DNA of 64,000 nt from NCBI RefSeq assembly GCF_900103175.1, contig NZ_FNLF01000002.1, forward strand, positions 4,602,136-4,666,135. Direction: 5' to 3'. The stretch's first letter is position 1, and every line of letters begins with the position of its first letter. The stretch comes from Tsukamurella pulmonis. Lineage in GTDB: Bacteria > Actinomycetota > Actinomycetes > Mycobacteriales > Mycobacteriaceae. The notes beneath the pieces were generated by a model. That model was given only the letters and a program-made list of their open reading frames with translations, was not told the DNA's origin and did not search any database. Positions 56,509 to 64,000 of the stretch are shown piece by piece. Position numbers and translations under genes: made by a program.

Positions 56509-57176
56509 TGGGCGCCGCCCGCCGCCGTGCCGCCGGTGGCACCACCCGCCGCGCCGCCGGCGCCGCCCTGGGGGCCACCGGCCGCCGCGGCCTGCGCCGC
56601 GATGGCGGGCATCAGGCACTCGCGGACCACACGGCCCGCGGTGTACGGATCGTCGAAGCTGATCAGTCCGTCAGGCGCCAGCAGCACCGAGTGCCCGACG
56701 CGCGCGAAGATCTCGGCGATCGGCTTCGGATCGAACTCCGGCAGCTGCCCACCGGCCTGGAAGCCCGCGATGATGTTCGCGGCGAACTCGCGGCCGATCT
56801 CGATGACCATGCCGCCGCCCTGCGCGATCATCGGCAGGCCCACGACGACGTTGCCGTCGCCGATGCCGCGGATCAGGGGCCGGCGGTGCGCCTCGCGCAG
56901 GAAGGCCACGAAGCCCTCGGTGAGCGCCTCCTCGACGGTGCTCAAGCCCTGGACCTGCTGTTCCACCGTCTTGAGGAGCTGCTCGGCCTCGTAGCGGATG
57001 GCCTGCTGGACGAGGTTGTCCTTGCGGTTGAAGCGACGGTAGACGGTGGCCACACCGATGCCCGCGAGGTTCGCGACGTTCTCCATCGTGGTGCGGGAAA
57101 TGCCGACGCTACCGATGCTCGACACCGCTGCGGAGAGGATGCTCTGCGCGGTCTGATCGTTTCTGCCGGGACTCAC
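56505..57176 (-). CDS. TetR-family regulator
   Basis: 223 residues. The HTH lies at about 10-58 (AQSILSAAVSSIGSVGISRTTMENVANLAGIGVATVYRRFNRKDNLV). The ligand domain is helical. The C-terminus ends in a Gly/Ala-rich tail of about 30 residues (GGPQGGAGGAAGGATGG). GTG 57176 follows TAGAAT (minus strand, 57190-57185) by 8 nt. It leads an operon with GNAT and bluB genes and is divergent from the DUF5313 gene. Confidence 0.88.
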   Translation of the reverse strand: MSPGRNDQTAQSILSAAVSSIGSVGISRTTMENVANLAGIGVATVYRRFNRKDNLVQQAIRYEAEQLLKTVEQQVQGLSTVEEALTEGFVAFLREAHRRPLIRGIGDGNVVVGLPMIAQGGGMVIEIGREFAANIIAGFQAGGQLPEFDPKPIAEIFARVGHSVLLAPDGLISFDDPYTAGRVVRECLMPAIAAQAAAAGGPQGGAGGAAGGATGGTAAGGAQ

Positions 57177-57212
57177 AACGTCCGATTCTATGCGTAGTGG
57201 GACGATGGAGGC

Positions 57213-57620
57213 ATGCATGAAGGTCCGAGCAAGCCCAACCCGTGGCAGCTGGTGCTGTACTCCTACGGGAGGAAGGTGCTGCCGCCGTCCATGCACGAGT
57301 GGGTGGCGAACGATCTCGCGGGGCCGCGCGCGGCGTGGCGCACCGTGGTCCGGTTCGCGATCCCGTGCTTCATCATCCTGGTGCCGTTCTGGTTCTTCCC
57401 GACCTCGGTGCTGAACAAGGCCACGATGACGCTGCCGATCTTCATCCCGTTCGTGTACTTCGCGATCGCGCTGAACAAGATCTACCGGCGCGCCCGCCTC
57501 CGGCATCACGGTCTCGATCCCGACCTCGTGGACGTGATCGCGCGCGAGCGCGAGGCCGACCTGCACGCGGACTACCTCGCCAAGTACGGCCCGCGGGACG
57601 AGCGCCCCGGTCACACCTGA
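57213..57620 (+). CDS. DUF5313 family membrane protein
   Basis: 135 residues. The opening KPNPWQLVLYSYGRKVLPPSMHEWVANDLAGPRAAWRTVVRF is the DUF5313 pattern known from mycobacteria. Two hydrophobic helices (FAIPCFIILVPFWFF and LPIFIPFVYFAIAL) follow. The tail is acidic/basic with HADYLAKYGPRDE. GGAGG precedes ATG 57213. The function is unknown. Confidence 0.85.
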   Translation: MHEGPSKPNPWQLVLYSYGRKVLPPSMHEWVANDLAGPRAAWRTVVRFAIPCFIILVPFWFFPTSVLNKATMTLPIFIPFVYFAIALNKIYRRARLRHHGLDPDLVDVIAREREADLHADYLAKYGPRDERPGHT

Positions 57621-57666
57621 GCCGCCGCCCGCACTGATATGTGATCCGCGTCCTACTATCAGTGCC

Positions 57667-58746
57667 ATGGCGCTCACCGAAGTCCTCCAGAAGCTGGCCC
57701 TGAAGATCCCCACGCCGCTGGTCGCGGGCGGGGCGAAGCTGCTCTTCGGGCTCCCCGTCCCGGTCAAGCAGCGGCTCGGCAGCCCGCGGACCGTCGAGGG
57801 CAACGAGCTCGACGTCGACTCGCAACTCACCCTGCTGCTGCTCGGCCTGCAGGGGGTCGACGGCCTGTCCGGCACCCGCGACGTGGCCGTCTCGCGCGCG
57901 TCCATGCTCAAGCTGAGCCAGGCGGTCGGCGCGGGCACGGCCCCGTCGGTCGGCGTGCGCGGCCTCATGGTCGACGGTGCCACCGGCCCCCTGCCGGCGC
58001 GCCTCTACACGCCCGCGGGGCTCGAGGCGGGCTCCCCGCTGGTGGTCTTCTTCCATGGGGGCGGCTTCGTCCTCGGCGACCTCGACTCGCACGACGCGCC
58101 GTGCCGCTACATCGCGGACCGGGCCCGGGTGCGGGTGCTGTCGGTGGACTACCGGCTCGCCCCGGAGGCGATCTTCCCCGCCGCCGCCGACGACGCCGTG
58201 GCCGCGACGACGTGGGCGCTGCAGCACGCCGACCAGCTCGGCGCCGACCCCGCGCGGGTGGCCGTCTCCGGCGACAGCGCAGGCGGCAACCTGGCGGCCG
58301 TCGCCGCCCGCGAGCTGGCGCTGGCCGGCGGTGCGCAGCCCGCGTTCTCCCTGCTGTTCTACCCCGTGACCGGCGCCGATCCCGCGAACCGCAGTCGCGA
58401 CACCTTCGCCAGCGGGTACTTCCTCACCAAGGCCGACATCGACTACTTCCGGCAGCTCTACACCCCCGAACCCGGCCAGGACACCGATCCCAAGTTCGAC
58501 GTGCTGCACGCCGACGGCCTCGCCGGGATCGGCCGCACGCACGTCGTGGTGGCCGGTTTCGACCCCCTGCGCGACGAGGGCGCGGCGTACGCGCAGCGCC
58601 TGCGCGACGCCGGCGTCGACGCCACGACGCAGCTCGCCCCGGGCGCACTGCACGGCTTCCTCAACACCGTCGGGGTCAGTGCGGACGCGCGGGTCGACGT
58701 CGACGCCGCGCTCGACGTGCTGCGGGACGTGCTCGCACACCGTTAG
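57667..58746 (+). CDS. HSL-type alpha/beta-hydrolase (carboxylesterase/lipase)
   Basis: 359 residues. The hormone-sensitive-lipase motif HGGGFVLGDLDSHD (oxyanion hole) and GDSAGGNLAA (nucleophile Ser) are present, with catalytic Asp in DPLRDEG and His in HGFLN. Mycobacterial LipN/LipH-type esterases are close in layout. An N-terminal extension of about 100 residues is a possible cap. ATG follows TACTAT (57654-57659) by 7 nt. Acyl-ester substrate unknown. Confidence 0.92.
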   Translation: MALTEVLQKLALKIPTPLVAGGAKLLFGLPVPVKQRLGSPRTVEGNELDVDSQLTLLLLGLQGVDGLSGTRDVAVSRASMLKLSQAVGAGTAPSVGVRGLMVDGATGPLPARLYTPAGLEAGSPLVVFFHGGGFVLGDLDSHDAPCRYIADRARVRVLSVDYRLAPEAIFPAAADDAVAATTWALQHADQLGADPARVAVSGDSAGGNLAAVAARELALAGGAQPAFSLLFYPVTGADPANRSRDTFASGYFLTKADIDYFRQLYTPEPGQDTDPKFDVLHADGLAGIGRTHVVVAGFDPLRDEGAAYAQRLRDAGVDATTQLAPGALHGFLNTVGVSADARVDVDAALDVLRDVLAHR

Positions 58747-58888
58747 CGACAACAACTGTTGGCAATCGCGGAAGCGTGCGGGAACACGCATGTCACGAAA
58801 GGTGGCACCTGTACGCGTATACCCCGTATCGTGGGTTCTGCGGCCGCCATATGACGTCTCCCCCCACGTCGGCGGCTGCGTGATTGAG

Positions 58889-58939
58889 CCTTGATACCGG
58901 CTCCCCCTCCTCCCCCCATTCCGGGAGCCGGTATCAAGG
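58889..58939. terminator. 17-bp perfect inverted repeat upstream of copA
   Basis: CCTTGATACCGGCTCCC and GGGAGCCGGTATCAAGG are perfectly complementary, separated by a 17-nt pyrimidine-rich loop. It lies 143 bp after the esterase stop and 46 bp before the copper ATPase start. It may be a terminator of the upstream gene, a regulatory hairpin or a protein-binding site. CCTTTCACGTTTT follows. Confidence 0.55.
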
Positions 58940-58985
58940 CCTTTCACGTTTTCGGGCCCGGCCCCCGCGCGTGGATACTGGAGGG

Positions 58986-61226
58986 GTGACGGATCTCGAC
59001 CAGGCCCCGACTCCGGCCGCCCCCGCGCAGCCGGAGCAGGCGCAACGCACCTTCCTCGACGTCGGAGGGATGACGTGCGCCGCCTGCGTCGGGCGGGTCG
59101 AGCGCAAGCTCAACAAGCTCGACGGGGTGCGCGCCGTGGTCAACCTGGCCACGCGGACCGCCACCGTCGAGCACGCGCCGACGGTCACCGTCGAGCAGCT
59201 GACCGGCACCGTCGAGGCCGCCGGGTACACGGCTGCGCGGAAGTCCCCGAACCCGCGCCGCGCGGTCCTCGCCGAGGAGCGCGAGCGGCGCGACGTGCTG
59301 CGCCGGCTGATCGTCTCGCTGGTGCTGTTCGTGCCGGCCGCGGACCTGTCGGTCGTGCTCGCGACCATCCCGTCCACCCGCTTCCCCGGCTGGCAGTGGG
59401 TGCTCCTCGCGCTCAGCCTGCCCGTGGTGACCTGGGGCGCATGGCCGCTGCACAAGAAGGCCTTCCAGGGCGCGCGGCACGGCGCCGCGACGATGGACAC
59501 GCTGGTCTCGGTGGGCATCATCGCCGCCACCGCGTGGTCGGTGGTCACGGTGCTCACGCCCGGCCGCCAGCGGCCCGATCCGCACGGTTTCTGGAACGCG
59601 ATCATCACGGCGGACCCGATCTACCTCGAAGTCGCGATGGGCGTCACCGTCTTCGTGCTGGCGGGTCGCTACTTCGAGGCGTCCGCCCGCGCCAAGGCGG
59701 CCTCCGCGCTGCGGGAGCTCGCGACGCGCGGCGCCCGCGAGGTGTCGGTGCTCGTCCGCGACGGCTCCGAGCTGCGCATCCCTGTCGGGGAGCTGCGCGA
59801 GGAACAGCTGTTCGTGGTGCGTCCGGGCGAGACGATCGCGACGGACGGCATCGTCGAATCCGGCTCGGCGTTCGTCGACAACTCCGCGATGACCGGCGAG
59901 TCCCGCCCCGTCCCCGCGGGCCCGGGCGACCGCGTCGTCGGCGGCACCGTCTGCCAGGACGGCCGGCTGACGGTGCGCGCCACCGCCGTCGGCGAGGACA
60001 CCACGTTCGCCGCGATGCTCCGCCTGGTGGAGGACGCCCAGGCGACGAAGGCCCGGATGCAGCGCCTCGCCGACCGCGTCTCCGCCGTCTTCGTGCCCTG
60101 CGTCTTCGCGATCGCGGCGCTGACGTTCGTCGGCTGGCTGTTCGCCAGCGGGATCGACAGCGCGGTCAAGGCCGCGATCGCCGTCCTCGTCATCGCGTGC
60201 CCGTGCGCACTGGGCCTGGCGACGCCCGTCGCCTTCATGGTCGCGTCGGGCCGCGGCGCGCAGCTCGGCGTGTACGTGCGCGGCCATCGGGCGCTCGAGG
60301 CCACCGAGACCATCGACACCGTCGTCTTCGACAAGACCGGCACCGTGACCACGGGGCTGCTCGAGGTCGCGTCCGTGACCGTCGCGCCCGGGTTCGACGA
60401 GGCCGCCGTGCTGCGGCTGGCCGGGGCCGTCGAAGCGGCGTCCGAGCACGCCGTGGCGCTGGCCGTCGTGGCGCGCGCCGGCGCGGACCTGCCCGCGGTC
60501 GAGGACTTCCGGGCCGTGCCCGGCATGGGCGCCTCGGGCACCGTCGACGGCACGCCCGTGCGCGTCGGCGCGCCGCGGTTCGTCGCGCCCGGGGTGCTGT
60601 CCGGCGCCGTCGACGCGGCCGCGGAGGCCGGGCGCACCGTCGCCGTCGTCGAGGTCGACGGTGCCGTCGCCGCCGTCCTCGAGGTGGCCGACACGATCAA
60701 GGCCGACGCGGCGGCCGCCGTCGCGCGACTGCACGAGGCGGGCATCCGGACGGTGCTGCTCACCGGCGACAACGCCGCCGCGGCCGCGAAGGTCGCCGCG
60801 CTCGTCGGCATCGACGACGTGCGCGCCGACGTGCTGCCGGACGGCAAGGTCGAGGCGATCCGCGCGCTGCAGGCCGAGGGCCGGCGGGTCGCGATGGTGG
60901 GCGACGGCGTGAACGACGGCCCCGCCCTCGCCGCGGCCGACCTGGGCCTGGCGATGGGCACCGGGACCGACGTGGCGCAGGGCGCCGCCGACATCGTGCT
61001 CATGCGCGAGGAGCTCTCCGCTGTTCCCGATGCGCTCGGCCTCGCCCGCGCGACACTCAAGACCATCAAGACGAACCTGATCTGGGCGTTCGGCTACAAC
61101 GTCGCCGCGATCCCCGTCGCCGTCGCCGGGCTGCTCAATCCGCTCATCGGCGCGGCCGCCATGGCCTTCAGTTCCTTCTTCGTCGTGTGGAACAGCCTGC
61201 GCCTGCGGACGTTCGGCACCCGGTAG
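58986..61226 (+). CDS. copA: Copper-translocating P-type ATPase (CopA-like)
   Basis: 746 residues. An N-terminal heavy-metal domain has GMTCAAC (Cys31 and Cys34). The core has the TGES actuator loop (MTGESRPVP), CPC in the ion path (VIACPCALG, about 405), phosphorylation motif DKTGT (about 449) and [11 protein letters not shown] (about 638). It exports Cu+ from the cytoplasm. The usual SEHP nucleotide motif reads SEHA. GTG 58986 lies 6 nt after GATACT (58974-58979), a leaderless start. No CsoR gene is next to it. Confidence 0.92.
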   Translation: MTDLDQAPTPAAPAQPEQAQRTFLDVGGMTCAACVGRVERKLNKLDGVRAVVNLATRTATVEHAPTVTVEQLTGTVEAAGYTAARKSPNPRRAVLAEERERRDVLRRLIVSLVLFVPAADLSVVLATIPSTRFPGWQWVLLALSLPVVTWGAWPLHKKAFQGARHGAATMDTLVSVGIIAATAWSVVTVLTPGRQRPDPHGFWNAIITADPIYLEVAMGVTVFVLAGRYFEASARAKAASALRELATRGAREVSVLVRDGSELRIPVGELREEQLFVVRPGETIATDGIVESGSAFVDNSAMTGESRPVPAGPGDRVVGGTVCQDGRLTVRATAVGEDTTFAAMLRLVEDAQATKARMQRLADRVSAVFVPCVFAIAALTFVGWLFASGIDSAVKAAIAVLVIACPCALGLATPVAFMVASGRGAQLGVYVRGHRALEATETIDTVVFDKTGTVTTGLLEVASVTVAPGFDEAAVLRLAGAVEAASEHAVALAVVARAGADLPAVEDFRAVPGMGASGTVDGTPVRVGAPRFVAPGVLSGAVDAAAEAGRTVAVVEVDGAVAAVLEVADTIKADAAAAVARLHEAGIRTVLLTGDNAAAAAKVAALVGIDDVRADVLPDGKVEAIRALQAEGRRVAMVGDGVNDGPALAAADLGLAMGTGTDVAQGAADIVLMREELSAVPDALGLARATLKTIKTNLIWAFGYNVAAIPVAVAGLLNPLIGAAAMAFSSFFVVWNSLRLRTFGTR

Positions 61227-61247
61227 CGGTCCGCGCGGGCCGGCTCC

Positions 61248-61309
61248 GATCTTCGGTGCGTGTCGGAGGTGGACTTCCGGCGTGTCGTCGCGGGAACGCA
61301 CCCAGGCTC
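61248..61309. repeat. 62-bp intergenic repeat, copy B
   Basis: The element aligns gap-free with 35262-35323. GGTGCGT and ACGCACC are its outer inverted arms, perfectly paired here (the other copy has one G-U). It lies 21 bp after the copA stop and just before the end of the convergent membrane-protein gene. A terminator role fits both copies. Confidence 0.55.
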
Positions 61310-61326
61310 CGGGCGGCCCGGGGATC

Positions 61327-62616
61327 TCAGAGGGACTGCAGGATCGGCAGACCCACGAGCCCGGCCGTGAGCGCAGCCTGCAGTGCCGCCAGGCAGATCA
61401 ACGGCCAGCGCCTGCGCACACGGCCGGCGGCGAACAGGGGCACCAGCAGGAGCACCGTCAATACGGCGACGGGGAGCTCGGCGTACTTCTGATACAACTG
61501 CGCGCCGAAGACGAGCACCGCGGCGAGCGCCGGCAACGCCGTCGCGAGGACCACCCCGGCGCGGGCCGGCACCGTCCGCACGAGCACTGTCGCGGCGAAG
61601 CCTCCGACGAACGCGAGCACGATGAGGACCGGCGACCGGCCGGCGACGTCCGGGAGTGATCCCACCGCGGACCAGACCAGTCCACCGCGGCGTGCATCGT
61701 CGGGCGCGAGCGTCGCCGCGCTGGCGAACACGACGGCGGGCAGCGCCGCGACGACGCCGACCACGGAGGCCTCACGCGCCCACGAGCGCACCTCCGTGAG
61801 GGGCGAGACCGCCAGTACGACCGGCACCAGGAACACCGCCGCGACGGCGGCGACGAACGACAGCGACGTCGGGCTGCGGTGCATCGCGTTCATCGCGCGG
61901 CCCGCGGGTGGTGCGATCCCCCCCCAGAGCACGGTGAGCCCGGCCAGTGTTCCCAAACCCGGCGCGCAGATCCGCGTCAGCGCTGCGATGTCCGGACGGC
62001 GCGGACCTCCGCCCGCGACGGCGTAGGCGGCACACGCGGGAAGAAGCAGCCACACGGAGTTCTGCCGCGTGGCGATGGCCGCGGCGATGAGGACACCCAC
62101 CGCGAGCTGCGCCCGCGCACCGTCGAACCGGAGACTCACCGCGAGCGCGGCGAAGGCGAACAACATGGCGGCGTCGTCGGTGAGCATCCACAACGCAGAC
62201 TGCCAGAAGTACGCGGAGAGCAGGAGCGGCGCGACGGCGAGCGCCCGCCCGGTCCACGTCGGCGCAGCCTGCGCGAAGGCCACGGCGAGGACGGCGAGCG
62301 CGACCGCGAAGATCGCGCCGACCGCCTGCGTTGCGGCAGCGCCGAAGCCGAACGGACCGGACAGTGCCGCGACGACCAGGTGGTAGAGCGGGCCCGTCGC
62401 CGTGGGCAGGCCGACGAAGTCGATGTGCGGGAAGCTCTCCCGGATCAGCATCACGGTGGGTAGGTGGAAGTCGCGCTGATCGTCCCCACCGGCGGTGGCG
62501 ATCACACCGGAGACGGCCACCGCGGTACTCGCCGCCGCCACGGCGACGCCGCCGGCGACGGGTGCGCGCCACCGGCGCGACGGTCGGGGCGGGGGTGCGG
62601 GCTCAGCGGCGGTCAC
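61327..62616 (-). CDS. Multi-spanning membrane protein, possibly ALG10/DIE2-like glycosyltransferase
   Basis: 429 residues with about twelve helices. The first loop, DDQRDFHLPTVMLIRESFPHIDFVGLPTATGPLYHLVVAAL, resembles the eukaryotic ALG10/DIE2 opening (DExFHxPQ ... TTPPGLY), and IATRQNSVWLLLPA resembles its RQTNxxW block. These are GT-C-fold enzymes using polyprenyl-phosphate sugars. GTG 62616 follows TAGCAT by 8 nt. The family is from motif memory, so confidence is limited. Confidence 0.6.
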   Translation of the reverse strand: MTAAEPAPPPRPSRRWRAPVAGGVAVAAASTAVAVSGVIATAGGDDQRDFHLPTVMLIRESFPHIDFVGLPTATGPLYHLVVAALSGPFGFGAAATQAVGAIFAVALAVLAVAFAQAAPTWTGRALAVAPLLLSAYFWQSALWMLTDDAAMLFAFAALAVSLRFDGARAQLAVGVLIAAAIATRQNSVWLLLPACAAYAVAGGGPRRPDIAALTRICAPGLGTLAGLTVLWGGIAPPAGRAMNAMHRSPTSLSFVAAVAAVFLVPVVLAVSPLTEVRSWAREASVVGVVAALPAVVFASAATLAPDDARRGGLVWSAVGSLPDVAGRSPVLIVLAFVGGFAATVLVRTVPARAGVVLATALPALAAVLVFGAQLYQKYAELPVAVLTVLLLVPLFAAGRVRRRWPLICLAALQAALTAGLVGLPILQSL

Positions 62617-62699
62617 GGGGACAGATGCTATCGCGGCGCTTGCGATCCCACACACGACCGGTGCGCCGGCCGCATCGGATCTGCGGGTACACTTTTGCA

Positions 62700-63827
62700 A
62701 TGCCACAACGCCTGACCGCTGTCGACGCGGCCCGCGGCCTCGCAGTGTTCAGCATGATCACCGGCCACTTCGCCGAGGGCAGCGTCCTGTCGTGGCCCAC
62801 CCACAAGATCCCCTACTTCGACGGGGCGTCCGCCTTCGTCCTGTTGTCGGGCCTGATCCTCGGCGTCGTGCACCGGCGGTGGGTGGATCGCGACGGCGGC
62901 TTCTCGACCTCCCGTGAGCGCCTCGTCCGCAGGATCGCGGTCATCTACCTCTGCCAGGTCTTCCTCTGCGCCGTGGCCGCGGTCATCTCCTTCGCCCTCC
63001 CGCCGGCCCGGCAGCTGGGACTCGCGCCGATCACCGAGACGTCCCACCCGCTGCTGCAGGTGATCGCGATGCGCTACCTGCCCGCGGGCGGCGAGATCCT
63101 GGTGCTCTACTTCGTCCTGATGTGCGGCGCACTGCTCCTCATCCCGCTGCTGCACAAGGGGTGGTGGGCACCGATCGTCGCGGCCTCCGCGGCGCTCTAC
63201 GTCTGGGCGATCCTCGCGCCGCCCGCGTGGTTCCTGCTGCCGAACGCGAGCCCGGCGGGCGCCACCGCCAACTGGGCGGCGTGGCAGGCGCTGTTCGTCC
63301 CCGCACTGGTCGTCGGGTGGAAGTGGCAGGACTGGAACATCGACGCGCGGCTGCGGCGCCCCCGGGTGCTCCTGACACTCGTACTGGGCACGGCCGCCGT
63401 CTACGTCGCCGGGCGCGCCGTGGCCCGCATGGCCTCCGCCGACGAGTTCCTCGGCGCGAAGATCGACTTCGGTCCCGCGCGCATCGTGGCCGCCTGGGTC
63501 GTGCTGCCGGCGGTGCTCGCCGTCATCACCCTCCTCCTGCAGTACGGATGGTTCGAGCGCGCCGCTCATCCGTTCGTCATCGTCGGAACCCGCTCGCTGG
63601 ACTCCTACGTCCTGCAGTCGGTGGCCCTCATGACGATCCCCGTCGTCGTGCTGCAGCCGTGGGGGACGGCGCGGGCCACGGTCATCACACTCGCCGTGTT
63701 CGCGGCGTGCTGGGCGTGGGCGGAGTTCCGGAAGTGGGCCGGATGGTCCAAGCTGCACCGGCCGCCGGCTCGCTTCCGGCCGCGGCCGCCGAGCGCGCCG
63801 GTCCCGGCCACCGCCGCGGGCGAGTAG
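62700..63827 (+). CDS. OpgC-like acyltransferase membrane protein
   Basis: 375 residues, about ten helices. The opening RLTAVDAARGLAVFSMITGHFAEGSVLS with a GHF His resembles OpgC (succinyl transfer to periplasmic glucans) in the acyltransferase-3 superfamily. FDGASAFVLLSGLILGVVHRRW, RYLPAGGEILVLYFVLM and the later FVIVGTRSLDSYVLQSVAL support it. ATG 62700 follows TACACT (62688-62693) by exactly 6 nt. It is divergent from the ALG10-like gene, so both may act on surface glycans. Confidence 0.8.
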   Translation: MPQRLTAVDAARGLAVFSMITGHFAEGSVLSWPTHKIPYFDGASAFVLLSGLILGVVHRRWVDRDGGFSTSRERLVRRIAVIYLCQVFLCAVAAVISFALPPARQLGLAPITETSHPLLQVIAMRYLPAGGEILVLYFVLMCGALLLIPLLHKGWWAPIVAASAALYVWAILAPPAWFLLPNASPAGATANWAAWQALFVPALVVGWKWQDWNIDARLRRPRVLLTLVLGTAAVYVAGRAVARMASADEFLGAKIDFGPARIVAAWVVLPAVLAVITLLLQYGWFERAAHPFVIVGTRSLDSYVLQSVALMTIPVVVLQPWGTARATVITLAVFAACWAWAEFRKWAGWSKLHRPPARFRPRPPSAPVPATAAGE

Positions 63828-63847
63828 CAGCGGCCGCACGCGCGGCA

Positions 63848-63876
63848 CCGCACCGTCGAACCGATGGACGGTGCGG
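63848..63876. terminator. Hairpin between convergent genes
   Basis: CCGCACCGTC and GACGGTGCGG form a 10-bp perfect stem with a 9-nt loop, 20 bp after the OpgC-like stop and 8 bp from the stop of the gene at the window's end. The arms are the octamer GCACCGTC that is over-represented in this window. Confidence 0.7.
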
Positions 63877-63884
63877 CCCCGGGA

Positions 63885-64000
63885 TCAGAGCAGCTCGGGC
63901 TCGGAGTCCTCGTCGCGGTTGCGCCAGGCCCAGTGCAGCACCAGGCCGAGGGTGACCAGCGCGATCGCGGCCTCGTCCGTCGCCCAGGCGACCACGCCGC
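63885..64000 (-). CDS. C-terminal fragment of a membrane protein, possibly CtaG family
   Basis: Only the last 38 codons are in the window. They read GGVVAWATDEAAIALVTLGLVLHWAWRNRDEDSEPELL and stop at TGA. The GGxxAW...E...hydrophobic...W...DED pattern resembles the C-terminus of CtaG/caa3 assembly proteins. Too little is present for certainty. Confidence 0.45.
   Translation of the reverse strand, partial: GVVAWATDEAAIALVTLGLVLHWAWRNRDEDSEPELL

Overview
The window is about 70% GC and packed with genes. Many genes start with GTG, and many start codons sit 6-8 nt after a TANNNT -10 element (leaderless transcripts). These traits and the gene set point to an actinobacterium of the order Mycobacteriales: SodA, an EspR-like regulator, DUF5926, DUF6474 and DUF5313 proteins, a LytR-CpsA-Psr protein and GltBD. 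From memory, the order LCP - GDPD - sodA - GDT1 - espR - DUF6474 - rraA - gltD-gltB resembles Mycobacterium tuberculosis Rv3840-Rv3859c with extra genes inserted. Tsukamurella or a close relative is my best guess, but this is inference.

Layout. 1-6.2 kb: a TetR/MFS pair, a purine-type permease, a CPBP membrane protein, an LCP cell-wall enzyme and a second TetR. 6.2-11.0 kb: two minus-strand operons (rhodanese-DUF4328-GDPD-DUF5926 and unknown-DUF2752-SppA). 11.3-14.2 kb: a small membrane protein, sodA, a methyltransferase and a GDT1-type cation exporter preceded by a yybP-ykoY (Mn2+) riboswitch. 14.2-18.5 kb: an SDR, then an EspR-like regulator with an ImmA/IrrE protease and a MAB_1171c-type membrane protein, divergent from a Ser-rich secreted protein. 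18.5-28.1 kb: TM0106-type nuclease, DUF6474, a VanY-like lipoprotein, gabD2, an AbiEi/DUF559 protein bracketed by two 75-bp palindromic repeats, rraA, MerR, S4, a hydrolase and DUF937. 28.1-34.2 kb: gltD-gltB. 34.4-42.8 kb: a FetB-like permease, aldo/keto reductase, GbsR-regulated ABC exporter, a sulfite-oxidase-like/flavin reductase/DUF6510 trio, DUF4331 and a small membrane protein. 42.9-50.7 kb: an atypical glutamate racemase, two two-component systems, PAP2 and a SulP-carbonic anhydrase fusion. 50.7-64 kb: CtaG, DUF998, ArsR/MFS, L,D-transpeptidase, BluB, GNAT, TetR, DUF5313, an HSL-type esterase, a copper P-type ATPase, an ALG10-like membrane protein, an OpgC-like membrane protein and a cut CtaG-like end.

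How the genes work together. Manganese handling links the riboswitch-controlled exporter and a SodA that carries Gln where Fe-type mycobacterial SodA has His. Several transporters have their own local regulator and a clear palindromic operator: TetR/MFS, GbsR/ABC and ArsR/MFS. The EspR-like regulator, zinc protease and membrane protein look like a sense-and-cleave circuit. No rRNA, tRNA, CRISPR array, IS element or prophage was seen. Short repeats of note are the two 75-bp palindromic elements, two 62-bp intergenic elements and a strongly over-represented octamer GCACCGTC.
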